Source: Oceanicola sp.
Lineage (GTDB): Bacteria > Pseudomonadota > Alphaproteobacteria > Rhodobacterales > Rhodobacteraceae
Assembly: GCA_017792405.1 (NCBI GenBank)
Contig: CP051231.1
Span: 1,342,011-1,406,010, forward strand
DNA length: 64,000 nucleotides
Direction of reading: 5' to 3'
The notes under the pieces were generated by a model. That model worked only from the letters and a program-made list of their open reading frames with translations, did not search any database and was not told the DNA's origin. This document shows, piece by piece, positions 29,259-39,083 of the stretch; within the stretch, counting starts at the first letter, position 1; each line of letters begins with the position of its first letter. The translations under genes and the position numbers were made by a program.

Positions 29259-30014
29259 ATGGTGAGTGCGTTTCAGGAGGCCTGGGCCATTGAGGGGTTC
29301 TGGTGGCTGGTGGCGATCATCGGGCTGGCCGGGCTTGTGCGCGGGTTTGCGGGGTTCGGCACCGGCATGGTCTTCATCCCGCTGGCCTCGATCTTTTTGC
29401 CGCCGCTCTGGGTGCTGGCCGCGGTGATCGCGGTGGATGTGGCCGGCTCGGCCCCGGTGCTGCCGCGCGCCATCCGCGATGTGCGCGGGCGAGATCTGGG
29501 CTGGATGTTGGCGGGCTGCGCCGTGGCGCTGCCTTTGGGCACCTATGCGCTCACAGCCTCGGACCCGGCGGTATTCAGATGGGGCGTGTCGGGCCTCGCG
29601 CTGGCGCTGGTGGCGCTGCTGATCTCGGGCTGGCGGCACCATGTGGAGCTGGGGCCGAAGGGGCTGATCGGCGTGGGCGCGGCCTCGGGCTTTCTGGGCG
29701 GCTTTGTCGGGATGCCCGGCCCGCCGGTGGTGCTGGCCTATCTCGGCGGGCAATACCGGCCCGAACGGGTGCGGGCGACGACCCTACTGTTCATGCTGTT
29801 GTTCGTGGCCATGCTGGGCGTGGTCTTTGCGCTGCGCGGGGTGCTCGTGTGGCCCGGGATCGCGCTGGGGCTGATGCTGATCCCGTCCTACGTGGCGGGC
29901 AATCTCGCGGGGCAGGCGCTGTTCGACCCGGACAAGGCGCGGCTTTATCGCGCGGTGGCCTACGGGGTCTTCATTGCCTCGGCCCTTGCGGGGCTGCCGA
30001 TCTTTGGCGATTAA
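29259..30014 (+). CDS. TauE/SafE family membrane exporter, second copy
   Basis: The 251-residue protein has the same eight-helix, two-repeat layout as its neighbour: GLVRGFAGFGTGMVFIPLAS in parts and GAASGFLGGFVGMPGPPVVLAYLGGQ in parts. The pair is probably an old tandem duplication. The longer open frame from 29160 is rejected because it runs into the repeat element; the ATG at 29259 gives the family N-terminus. The Mth938-type gene follows after 7 bases. Confidence 0.86.
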   Translation: MVSAFQEAWAIEGFWWLVAIIGLAGLVRGFAGFGTGMVFIPLASIFLPPLWVLAAVIAVDVAGSAPVLPRAIRDVRGRDLGWMLAGCAVALPLGTYALTASDPAVFRWGVSGLALALVALLISGWRHHVELGPKGLIGVGAASGFLGGFVGMPGPPVVLAYLGGQYRPERVRATTLLFMLLFVAMLGVVFALRGVLVWPGIALGLMLIPSYVAGNLAGQALFDPDKARLYRAVAYGVFIASALAGLPIFGD

Positions 30015-30021
30015 GGCTGCC

Positions 30022-30384
30022 ATGCGGATCAATGAAGTCGAGTTCAGGGGCGAAATGCCGGTGGAGGGCTACGGGCCGGGGTTCTGGCGCGTGGGCGGCG
30101 AGGTTGTGCGCGGCCCGGTGCTGCTGGGGCCGGGCGGGCTGCACGACTGGGCCGGGCTGGAGGATGTGGCCGCGCTGGTGGAAATGGCCGGGCGGGTCGA
30201 TGTGCTGTTTCTCGGCATGGGCAGTGAGATTGCCCCGGTGCCGCGCCGCTTGCGGGAGGCAGTGGAACTGACCGGGCAGGGCCTGGATGTGATGGCCTCA
30301 CCCACGGCGGCGCGCAGCTACAACGTGCTGCTCAGCGAAGGCCGCAGGGTGGCGGCGGCGCTGATCCCGGTGGGCGGCGTTTGA
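30022..30384 (+). CDS. Mth938-like domain protein (NDUFAF3-like)
   Basis: The 120-residue protein has the Mth938 (DUF498) pattern: INEVEFRGEMPVEGYGPGFWRVGGEVVRGPVLL in parts, VDVLFLGMGSEIAPVP, and DVMASPTAARSYNVLLSEGRRVAAALIPV in parts. The mitochondrial relative NDUFAF3 helps assemble complex I, and in alphaproteobacteria the gene often lies beside secDF, suggesting a role in membrane protein insertion or assembly. It overlaps ccmA. Confidence 0.88.
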   Translation: MRINEVEFRGEMPVEGYGPGFWRVGGEVVRGPVLLGPGGLHDWAGLEDVAALVEMAGRVDVLFLGMGSEIAPVPRRLREAVELTGQGLDVMASPTAARSYNVLLSEGRRVAAALIPVGGV

Positions 30385-30995
30385 GCCTTTTGCGGGCAGA
30401 GGGGCTGGCCGTGGCGCGCGGCGGGGTGCCGGTGCTGGAAGGCCTGACGTTTGAGCTGGCGCCCGGCGAGGTGCTGGTGCTGCGTGGGCCGAACGGTGTG
30501 GGCAAGACCTCGCTCCTGCGGGTGCTGGCCGGGCTGGCGGAGCCGCTCGAGGGCGCGGTGGAGAGCGAGGGCGCGGGTTATGCCGCCCACGCGGACGGGC
30601 TGAAAGCCACACTGACGGTGCGCGAGAACCTCGGCTTTTGGGCAGAGCTGCACGGGGCGCAGGTGGGGGACGCGCTGGAGCGCATGAACCTTGCGGCGCT
30701 GGCCGAGCGGCAGGCCGGGAGCCTGAGCGCGGGTCAGAAGCGGCGGCTGGGGCTGGCGCGGCTCTTGGTGACGGGCCGGGCGTTGTGGCTGCTGGATGAG
30801 CCAACGGTTTCGCTCGATGCGGACTCGGTGGCGCTCTTTGCCGGTGTGGTGCGGGCGCATGTGGCGGCGGGCGGTGCGGCGGTGATCGCCACGCATATTT
30901 CGCTCGGGCTGGAGGAGGCGCGGGTGCTGGAGCTTGGCGGCTACAAGGCGGTGGAGCGGGCCGCGCCGGGTGGGTTTGACGAGGCTTTCCTGTGA
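30381..30995 (+). CDS. ccmA: heme exporter ATP-binding subunit CcmA
   Basis: The 204-residue ABC ATPase has Walker A GPNGVGKTSLL, signature LSAGQKRRLGLARLL and Walker B LWLLDEPTVSLD. With CcmB, CcmC and CcmD it releases heme-loaded CcmE during cytochrome c maturation. The start is TTG at 30381, overlapping the upstream stop codon as TTGA. The gene order ccmABCDG settles the identity. Confidence 0.95.
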   Translation: MSLLRAEGLAVARGGVPVLEGLTFELAPGEVLVLRGPNGVGKTSLLRVLAGLAEPLEGAVESEGAGYAAHADGLKATLTVRENLGFWAELHGAQVGDALERMNLAALAERQAGSLSAGQKRRLGLARLLVTGRALWLLDEPTVSLDADSVALFAGVVRAHVAAGGAAVIATHISLGLEEARVLELGGYKAVERAAPGGFDEAFL

Positions 30996-31648
30996 GGGCC
31001 TTGCTGATCAGGGACATCCGGCTCGCGGTGCGGGCCGGGGGCGGCTTTGGGCTGGCGCTGGCGTTCTTTTTGATCGTCGTGGTGCTGGTGCCCTTCGCGG
31101 TCGGGCCGCAGCCTGACGTTCTGGGCGAGATCGCGGCGGGGGTGCTCTGGCTGGGCGCTCTGCTGGCCTGTCTGCTCTCGCTCGACCGGATCTTTGCGCT
31201 CGACCACGAGGACGGCTCGCTGGACCTGCTGGCAACCGCGCCGGTGCCGATGGAGGGCGTGGTGGCGGTGAAGGCCTTGGCCCATTGGCTGACCACGGGC
31301 TTGCCACTGGTGCTGGCCGCGCCGGTGCTGGGGGTGCTGCTCCACCTGCCGGAGCCGGGATTCGTGTGGCTGACGGTGTCGCTGGCGGTGGGGACGCCCG
31401 CGCTCTCTGTCATCGGCTGCTTCGGGGCGGCGCTGACGGTGGGGCTGAAGCGGGGTGGCTTGTTGCTGAGCCTCATCGTGCTGCCGCTCTACGTGCCGGT
31501 GCTGATCTTCGGGGCCGAGGTGGCACGGCGGGGCGTGGAGGGCTTTGCCGTGGGCACGCCGCTGGCGCTGCTCGGAGGGCTGGCGGCGGGGGCGGTGGCG
31601 CTGCTGCCCTTCGCCTCGGCTGCGGCAATACGTATCAACTTGCGCTAA
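30992..31648 (+). CDS. ccmB: heme exporter membrane subunit CcmB
   Basis: The 218-residue protein has six hydrophobic helices and the CcmB block DRIFALDHEDGSLDLLATAP (in parts, about residues 65-85). It forms the membrane part of the CcmAB ABC complex. It begins with GTG overlapping the ccmA stop (GTGA). There are 56 bases before ccmC. Confidence 0.95.
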   Translation: MRALLIRDIRLAVRAGGGFGLALAFFLIVVVLVPFAVGPQPDVLGEIAAGVLWLGALLACLLSLDRIFALDHEDGSLDLLATAPVPMEGVVAVKALAHWLTTGLPLVLAAPVLGVLLHLPEPGFVWLTVSLAVGTPALSVIGCFGAALTVGLKRGGLLLSLIVLPLYVPVLIFGAEVARRGVEGFAVGTPLALLGGLAAGAVALLPFASAAAIRINLR

Positions 31649-31704
31649 GGACCTCCGGGGTATGTGTATTGAGCCGAAACGGGACGGGGCCTAGGGTGCG
31701 CGGC

Positions 31705-32460
31705 ATGTCGCTTTGGGAATATGCAAATCCGGTGAAGTTCATGGCCACCAGCGGGCGGATTCTGCCCGCTTTTGCCGTGGCCGCCGCCGTGGTGACGCTG
31801 GCGGGCGTGGCCTGGGGCTTTTTCGCGACGCCGGAGGATTACAAGCAGGGCGCGACGGTGAAGATCATCTTCCTGCATGTGCCGGCGGCGATGATGGCGA
31901 TCAACGCTTGGGCCATGATGCTGGTCTGCTCGCTGATCTGGGTCGTGCGGCGGCACCATGTGAGCGCGCTGGCGGCCAAGGCGGCTGCGCCGGTGGGCGT
32001 GGCGATGACGTTGATCGCGCTCTTTACCGGCGCGGTCTGGGGCCAGCCGATGTGGGGGACATGGTGGGCATGGGACCCGCGGCTGACCTCCTTTCTGATC
32101 CTGTTCCTGTTCTACCTCGGCTACATGGCGCTTTGGGCGGCAATCGATGATCCGGACACGGCGGCCGACCTGACCTCTGTGCTTTGCCTCGTGGGCTCGG
32201 TCTTTGCGATCCTGAGCCGGTACGCGGTGAATTTCTGGAACCAGGGGCTGCATCAGGGCGCCTCGGTGCTGCGGGCGGGCGCGGTGACAGGCGCGGACAC
32301 GGAGGAGAAGGTGAGCAACGTCTATGCCGTGCCGCTCTTCGTGAGCATGGCGGGCTTCGTGCTGCTCTTCATCGCGCTGGTGCTGCTGCGCACGCGCACG
32401 GAGATCCGGGCGCGGCGGATCAAGGCGCTGGAGGCGCGGGCGAGGATGGCGGATGCCTGA
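31705..32460 (+). CDS. ccmC: heme handling protein CcmC
   Basis: The 251-residue protein has six membrane helices and the periplasmic tryptophan-rich WWD motif PMWGTWWAWDPRLTS (about residues 114-128) that presents heme to CcmE. Conserved His residues flank it (FLHVPAAMM and NFWNQGLHQGASV). The ATG at 31705 gives the family N-terminus MSLWEYANPVKF. Confidence 0.96.
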   Translation: MSLWEYANPVKFMATSGRILPAFAVAAAVVTLAGVAWGFFATPEDYKQGATVKIIFLHVPAAMMAINAWAMMLVCSLIWVVRRHHVSALAAKAAAPVGVAMTLIALFTGAVWGQPMWGTWWAWDPRLTSFLILFLFYLGYMALWAAIDDPDTAADLTSVLCLVGSVFAILSRYAVNFWNQGLHQGASVLRAGAVTGADTEEKVSNVYAVPLFVSMAGFVLLFIALVLLRTRTEIRARRIKALEARARMADA

Positions 32461-32599
32461 ACTGGGGAAATACGCAGGTGAGGTGCTGGCGGCCTATGGC
32501 GGCTCCATCGCGATACTGGGCGGACTGGTCTGGCTCTCGATCCGCAGCGGCGCGAAGGTGCGCGCGCGGCTGAGGGCGATGGAGGAGACGCGCAAATGA
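32453..32599 (+). CDS. ccmD: heme exporter small subunit CcmD
   Basis: A 48-residue frame lies exactly between ccmC and ccmG, overlapping ccmC by 8 bases and ccmG by 4 (ATGA). The protein reads MPELGKYAGEVLAAYGGS then a single helix IAILGGLVWLSIRSGAK and a charged tail RARLRAMEETRK, the size and layout of CcmD. It stabilises the CcmABC complex and helps release holo-CcmE. It is easily missed because of its size. Confidence 0.9.
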   Translation: MPELGKYAGEVLAAYGGSIAILGGLVWLSIRSGAKVRARLRAMEETRK

Positions 32600-33159
32600 A
32601 GCCGCTCTATTTTGTGCCCTTCGCGGTGGTGGCGCTGCTGCTGGGCGCGATTTTTCTGCCCAAGCTGATGGCGAACAAGGCGGACCCGGAGGCGGCGGAG
32701 GCCTTGCCCTCGACCTTCATCGGCAAGCCCGCGCCGGAGTTGAAGCTGGACGGCTTTGCCGGGCAGCCGGAGCTGACGGCGGAGTTGCTGGCGGGCGAGG
32801 GGCTGAAGCTGGTGAACTTCTGGGCCAGCTGGTGCGCGCCCTGCCGAGTGGAGCATCCGAACCTCGTGGCCATCGCAGAAGCGGGGGTGCCGATCTACGG
32901 GATCAACTACAAAGACGACCCGGCGAAGGCGGCGGATTTTCTGGCTGAGCTGGGCAACCCCTATGCTGCCATCGGGGCCGATACTGAGGGGCGCAACGGC
33001 TTTGGCTGGGGCGTTTACGGTGTGCCGGAGACCTATCTGATCGACGGCGAGGGCCGGATCGTGCTGCGGGTGGCGGGGCCGGTGACGTCATCGAGCTATG
33101 CCCGTGACCTCGGGCCTGCGCTGGAGGCGGCGGGCATCGAGGTGACGCTCGGGGAGTAG
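32596..33159 (+). CDS. ccmG: thiol:disulfide interchange protein CcmG/DsbE
   Basis: The 187-residue protein has an N-terminal membrane anchor (residues 4-24) and a periplasmic thioredoxin fold with the active site WCAPC in NFWASWCAPCRVEHP. It keeps apocytochrome c cysteines reduced for heme attachment. The family cis-Pro site VPETYLIDGEG is present. It ends the ccmABCDG operon. Confidence 0.95.
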   Translation: MKPLYFVPFAVVALLLGAIFLPKLMANKADPEAAEALPSTFIGKPAPELKLDGFAGQPELTAELLAGEGLKLVNFWASWCAPCRVEHPNLVAIAEAGVPIYGINYKDDPAKAADFLAELGNPYAAIGADTEGRNGFGWGVYGVPETYLIDGEGRIVLRVAGPVTSSSYARDLGPALEAAGIEVTLGE

Positions 33160-33212
33160 CCGCGCGGCGCATGCCGTATCGGCTGGCTGCGCGGGTGGCG
33201 CGGGCCGGGATG

Positions 33213-33248
33213 GATATTTTCAGCAAGAAAATGCAGTTGGGTGGTGGC
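33213..33248. repeat. intergenic repeat GATATTT..AGCAAGAAAATGCA, copy 1
   Basis: Thirty of 36 positions agree with the copy at 60433-60468, including the unbroken block AGCAAGAAAATGCA. A 6-bp dyad ATTTTC/GAAAAT lies in this copy. Similar GATATTT-type repeats downstream of genes are, from memory, common in Rhodobacteraceae. Confidence 0.5.
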
Positions 33249-33454
33249 TTTGCGGCGCGGCGACGGGCTTTTGCGGCTCGCGGGTTGCCCCAGCGTTAAT
33301 CAGGCGTGAATTGGCGGTGAAAGCGCGGGGGCGGGCGTGGCGCGACTCGGGGCGGGGTGGCAAAGCTGTTGGTGCGGGCCGTGGTGGACCGCAGATTTTA
33401 GAGACCGAGATTTGCAAGTACGCAGGCCATTTCAGGCAAGCATTTGAGACCAAG

Positions 33455-33556
33455 ACAGGCCGGACCTCCCCGATGCCGGCTACCCCGGGCGCCACTCGCC
33501 CGACATTGTGAGAAGACCCCGGCATTCCTCCCCGTGGCCGGGGTCTTCTTCTGTCT
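33455..33556 (+). ncRNA. candidate three-hairpin small RNA with CTCCCC loops
   Basis: Three hairpins follow in line: GCCGG/CCGGC (33459-33463, 33476-33480) with loop ACCTCCCCGATG; CGGGCG/CGCCCG (33486-33491, 33497-33502); and a 12-bp terminator stem with loop ATTCCTCCCCGTG. Hairpins 1 and 3 expose the same CTCCCCG, complementary to Shine-Dalgarno sequences. Known alphaproteobacterial RNAs (the alpha-r14/NfeR1 family and Rhodobacter CcsR RNAs) have this kind of anti-Shine-Dalgarno loop repeated in hairpins. No ribosome binding site or convincing frame is present. The 5' end is uncertain. Confidence 0.5.
33512..33556 (+). terminator. strong rho-independent terminator
   Basis: Perfect 12-bp stem GAAGACCCCGGC (33512-33523) and GCCGGGGTCTTC (33537-33548), 13-base loop, then TTCTGTCT. 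It lies 350 bases after ccmG, more than a simple ccm terminator needs, and so probably ends a small RNA. Confidence 0.8.
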
Positions 33557-33560
33557 GGGG

Positions 33561-33854
33561 TCAGGTCTTGTAGAGGCGGACGGGCGGGGCCTCGGCGCGG
33601 GCGATGGTGCCCTTGGCCTCCAGATCGAGCTGCACGCATTTCAGCCACCAGCCGGCGGTGTCGCCGCCCGGAAAGAGATCGCCCGGCAGGGCGGGCAGCA
33701 GCGCCTCCTTGGCGTCGGCCACCTTCATTCCCGGCGGCGCGGTGGGCAGGACCGAGAGCAGGGCCGCGCGCATGGCCTCGAATTTCGGACGGTTCACGCG
33801 GGTGGTCTTGCCCGGTGTGTTCACGTTCTCGACTTCGATGCGGTCGTCACTCAT
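33561..33854 (-). CDS. small hypothetical protein (possibly DUF6958)
   Basis: The 97-residue protein begins MSDDRIEVENVNTPGKTTRVNR and continues KFEAMRAALLSVLP, then a Gly-rich segment GDLFPGGDTAGWWLKCVQLDLEAKG (in parts) and a basic end PPVRLYKT. I recall such small proteins as DUF6958, without certainty. The middle looks like a winged-helix or small helical domain. GGGGAGG lies 8 bases before the ATG at 33854, which sets the start. Confidence 0.7.
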   Translation of the reverse strand: MSDDRIEVENVNTPGKTTRVNRPKFEAMRAALLSVLPTAPPGMKVADAKEALLPALPGDLFPGGDTAGWWLKCVQLDLEAKGTIARAEAPPVRLYKT

Positions 33855-34065
33855 GGCCCATCCTCCCCTGATGCCCGGCTCGCAGCATAGCACCGTGCGG
33901 CGGGGAGGGGGAGGCGGGCCGGGAGGTGCGGAGGAGTGGCGGGGTGCAGAGCGTGAAAGCGCAGGGAAATCGGCGTGAGTTCGGCGGGGCGGGGATGGCG
34001 CGGAGCAGGGGGTGTGTGGGAGGCTGGGGGCATTCATTTATGAAGTCATTCAAGGGAATTTTGCC

Positions 34066-34383
34066 ATGACCCTGCCCAGACATTTTGCAGTTTCACTCCT
34101 GCTCGACACGCCGCTCCCCACGCGCGGCTCCACGGTGATCGAGTTGACGCGCGAGGCGGGCGGTTGGATCGCCTGGCTCGTGGATATGGACGTGCCGGAG
34201 AACACCCGCAGCCTCGGGCCGTTTCGTGGACGCCGGGAGGCGCGGCGGGCGGCGAAGGCGGCGTTGGACGGGGTGGCCGATTGCCCGGAGCCGAAGGCGG
34301 TGCGGGTAGCCAAGACCGCCGGTTCAGGCGTTGGTCTTCGGCCGATCTTGGATCTGGTGGGGCAACGCTACGCGTCTGGTTGA
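34066..34383 (+). CDS. hypothetical protein
   Basis: The 105-residue protein begins MTLPRHFAVSLLLDTPLP and has a strand-rich first half (GSTVIELTREAGGWIAWLVDMD in parts) and a basic second half (RGRREARRAAKAALDG). There is no signal peptide or known motif. Its 3' end overlaps the convergent gene at 34368-34383 by 16 bases. The call rests on the uninterrupted frame and codon use. Confidence 0.5.
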   Translation: MTLPRHFAVSLLLDTPLPTRGSTVIELTREAGGWIAWLVDMDVPENTRSLGPFRGRREARRAAKAALDGVADCPEPKAVRVAKTAGSGVGLRPILDLVGQRYASG

Positions 34384-34673
34384 CCCGCAGCCAAGGTGAG
34401 CTGGCGCGTCAGGCCCGTGCGGAACAGGGTGCCTTTGCAGGAGGGGCAAATCTGGTTGTTCACTGAAGGAACCGGCTTGCAGCCTATCGGATAAAGGTCG
34501 CTTTTGAGGTTGCTGTCGAAGGCTGCTTCGAGAAGCCAACCCGTCCAGCCACAGTTGCTATCGTTCCCCAGACAGGTGGACAGCGTGAGGAAGGCGATGT
34601 CCGGCCCGGCTCCGGCGTGGCGGTGTTCGATGTCGTCGATGGCGGCGTTGAACTCCGGTGTGTCGATCTTCAT
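34368..34673 (-). CDS. hypothetical Cys-containing protein
   Basis: The 101-residue protein begins MKIDTPEFNAAIDDIEHRH and has six Cys, including NDSNCGWTGW, PIGCKPV and a CPSC knuckle in NNQICPSCKGTLFRTGL, suggesting metal binding. The family is not recognised. The start at 34673 is preferred over an upstream start that runs into the acnA terminator. It overlaps its convergent neighbour by 16 bases. Confidence 0.55.
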   Translation of the reverse strand: MKIDTPEFNAAIDDIEHRHAGAGPDIAFLTLSTCLGNDSNCGWTGWLLEAAFDSNLKSDLYPIGCKPVPSVNNQICPSCKGTLFRTGLTRQLTLAAGQPDA

Positions 34674-34723
34674 GGCGTCGTCTCCGGTGTCTGGATTGCG
34701 CCTACCCTGCATGACCCGATTAG

Positions 34724-34757
34724 AAAGAAAAGGCCCCGCCGGTGGGGCGGGGCCTTT
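34724..34757 (-). terminator. terminator of acnA
   Basis: Perfect 12-bp stem AAAGGCCCCGCC / GGCGGGGCCTTT (34729-34740, 34746-34757) with a 5-base loop, followed on the minus strand by a run TTCTTTC. It lies 23 bases after the acnA stop codon. Confidence 0.88.
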
Positions 34758-34780
34758 GAGGGGGTGCGGTGCCGTTCGGC

Positions 34781-37558
<2,778 letters not shown>

Positions 37559-37652
37559 GGGGGGCTCCCTTGGCTTCGGTGGCTGCACCTGTTTTCATTA
37601 TCCCCTCAACGCGCCACCCCGCAAGGAGGTTCAAACGCGCCGGGTCTGTTTT

Positions 37653-37668
37653 GTATACTGTGGTATGC
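37653..37668 (-). promoter_or_regulatory. ATAC-N6-ATAC motif upstream of acnA
   Basis: On the plus strand it reads GTATACTGTGGTATGC. Read toward acnA it gives two ATAC boxes six bases apart, identical in spacing to the site before idh (8678-8695). It lies between acnA and the divergent DUF1223 gene and could act on either. Confidence 0.45.
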
Positions 37669-37812
37669 AAAGCGGATTTCAAGGGGGAGGCGCGAGAGAA
37701 TTGCGGGAGGGGCCGGGGAAGCGGCGCTGTCACATCTCTCGCGTTTCGTTGATTGGCGCTTCGGGGCCTATGGGTCTAAACCCTGTATAAGGGATGACAT
37801 TGGCAGGATGAT

Positions 37813-38523
37813 ATGGCCTTGAAATCAGGCATGAAAAAGCTCCTTGGAGCCATGGTCGCATGCGCGGCGTTCGCCGGCCCCGCCGCGGCCGAGCCGCCGG
37901 TGGTGGTGGAACTCTACACCAGCCAGGGCTGCTCCAGCTGCCCGCCGGCGGATGAGATCCTGGCCAAGCTGGCGAAGAAACCGGGCGTGATCGCGCTGGC
38001 GCTGCATGTGGACTACTGGGATTACATCGGCTGGAAGGACGCCTTTGCCCGGCCCGAGCATACCAAGCGCCAGAAGGCCTATGCGGCCAAGGCAGGCGCG
38101 CGGACGATCTACACGCCGCAGATGGTGATTGCCGGGGTGGACCACGTGGTCGGCGCCCGGCCGATGGACGTGGTGGACCTGTTGCAGGCGCACAAGGCGC
38201 GGCCTGCCGTGATGCAGCTCACCGCCCGCCGCGAGGGCGGCGAGGTGGAGATCGACGGCACGGTGCCGGTGCCGGCGCAAGGCGCGCTGGTGGTGCAGCT
38301 GGTGCGCTATGCGCCGGAAGAGACCGTGGCGATCAAGCGTGGCGAGAATGCCGGGCTGACGGTGAATTACCACAACATCGTGCGCGACTGGCAGGTGCTG
38401 GGCGAGTGGGACGGTGCCGAGGCGCTGGAACTGCGGGTTGACGCCCCCGGCGAGGAGCCTGCCGTGGTGATCGTGCAGAAGCCGGGGCCGGGCGAGATTG
38501 TGGCTGCCGCGCGGGTCGAGTAA
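37813..38523 (+). CDS. DUF1223 secreted thioredoxin-like protein
   Basis: The 236-residue protein has a signal peptide (MKKLLGAMVACAAFAGPAAAEP, from residue 7) and the DUF1223 pattern: VVVELYTSQGCSSCPPADEIL with a CSSC thiol pair, ALHVDYWDYIGWKDAFARPE in parts, YTPQMVIAG. It is likely a periplasmic thioredoxin-fold protein of unknown substrate. Its placement divergent from acnA recurs in this bacterial group, as far as I recall. Confidence 0.9.
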   Translation: MALKSGMKKLLGAMVACAAFAGPAAAEPPVVVELYTSQGCSSCPPADEILAKLAKKPGVIALALHVDYWDYIGWKDAFARPEHTKRQKAYAAKAGARTIYTPQMVIAGVDHVVGARPMDVVDLLQAHKARPAVMQLTARREGGEVEIDGTVPVPAQGALVVQLVRYAPEETVAIKRGENAGLTVNYHNIVRDWQVLGEWDGAEALELRVDAPGEEPAVVIVQKPGPGEIVAAARVE

Positions 38524-38544
38524 GGGCGTTTTGCTCTGAGGTTG

Positions 38545-38597
38545 GGCCGTGCGTGGCGGAACGCCCACCCACCCACCCCGTTCCGCCACGCACGGCC
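38545..38597. other. 19-bp hairpin with G-quadruplex/i-motif loop
   Basis: Perfect arms GGCCGTGCGTGGCGGAACG (38545-38563) and CGTTCCGCCACGCACGGCC (38579-38597) enclose the 15-base loop CCCACCCACCCACCC, whose complement GGGTGGGTGGGTGGG is a textbook tight G-quadruplex. There is no T-run on either side, so it is not an ordinary terminator. It begins 22 bases after the DUF1223 stop codon. Confidence 0.75.
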
Positions 38598-38709
38598 TGC
38601 GAGGGATGTCTGAGGGGCTTTAAGCTCCGGACTCACCAAAGCAGGAAACCTGCTTCGAAGACCTCCATCACCTGACCCCTGCATGGCCGACGTGCCGCCC
38701 GGCATCAAC

Positions 38710-38750
38710 GAAAATAGCCGTATCCCCGGAGGGGGCCCTCGGCGATTTTC
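38710..38750. terminator. hairpin, possible bidirectional terminator
   Basis: GAAAATAGCCG (38710-38720) pairs with CGGCGATTTTC (38740-38750) with one mismatch, and an inner CCCC-GGA-GGGG hairpin lies between. The A-run before and T-run after suit a weak terminator on both strands, or a structured RNA. Confidence 0.35.
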
Positions 38751-38862
38751 ATTGACCCCGGTCTGCCCGCCGTCCTTTGGGGTGTCAGGCGACCCCGACT
38801 CCGCAGATGCTGCGCATCCGCTCTGTCGTCAGTGGAGGGCTCCGAAGCAGGAATGGGCGAAA

Positions 38863-38880
38863 TGTGCGGAAATCCGCACA
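38863..38880. promoter_or_regulatory. perfect dyad upstream of the TRAP operon
   Basis: TGTGCGGA-AA-TCCGCACA is an 18-base perfect dyad about 200 bases before dctP. Its symmetry and placement suit a repressor site of the LacI or GntR kind; no regulator gene is adjacent. Confidence 0.4.
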
Positions 38881-39083
38881 GGTGCGCGGGTGGCGTGTGT
38901 GGGAAAAGGGACGCTTGGCCGCAAGTGACCTTGGGGGAGATTGGGAAATGCGATTTATAACAGGGGGTTGAGGGCGGTTTTTTGCGCCATGCAAGGAGGG
39001 CTTGCGGGGGAGTGGCGCTTGGTTGTTTGCTCCGGCAGGCGCTGGGAGGCGCTGAAACCAAACATGTCTGGGAGGACATCCAT

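Larger units (their letters stand above)
33160..33560. other. intergenic region after ccmG
   Basis: This 401-base gap contains an intergenic repeat (33213-33248), a run of GC-rich sequence with no supported gene (33250-33440), and a three-hairpin candidate small RNA ending in a strong terminator (33455-33556). Confidence 0.5.
38524..39083. other. 560-base intergenic region between DUF1223 gene and dctP
   Basis: No coding frame here is convincing. It holds a hairpin with a G-quadruplex-type loop (38545-38597), a second hairpin with flanking A and T runs (38710-38750), a hairpin GGGGT/ACCCC (38778-38796 region), a perfect dyad (38863-38880) and a TATAAC box near 38954 that may be the dctP promoter. 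It may encode an RNA, but I could not match rnpB, ssrA or the SRP RNA. Confidence 0.4.

Noticed and set aside
38600-38850. Possible RNase P RNA, tmRNA or SRP RNA (CTCCGGACTC resembles part of an rnpB motif)
   Set aside because: The other conserved blocks of rnpB, ssrA and ffs are absent; only general hairpins remain.
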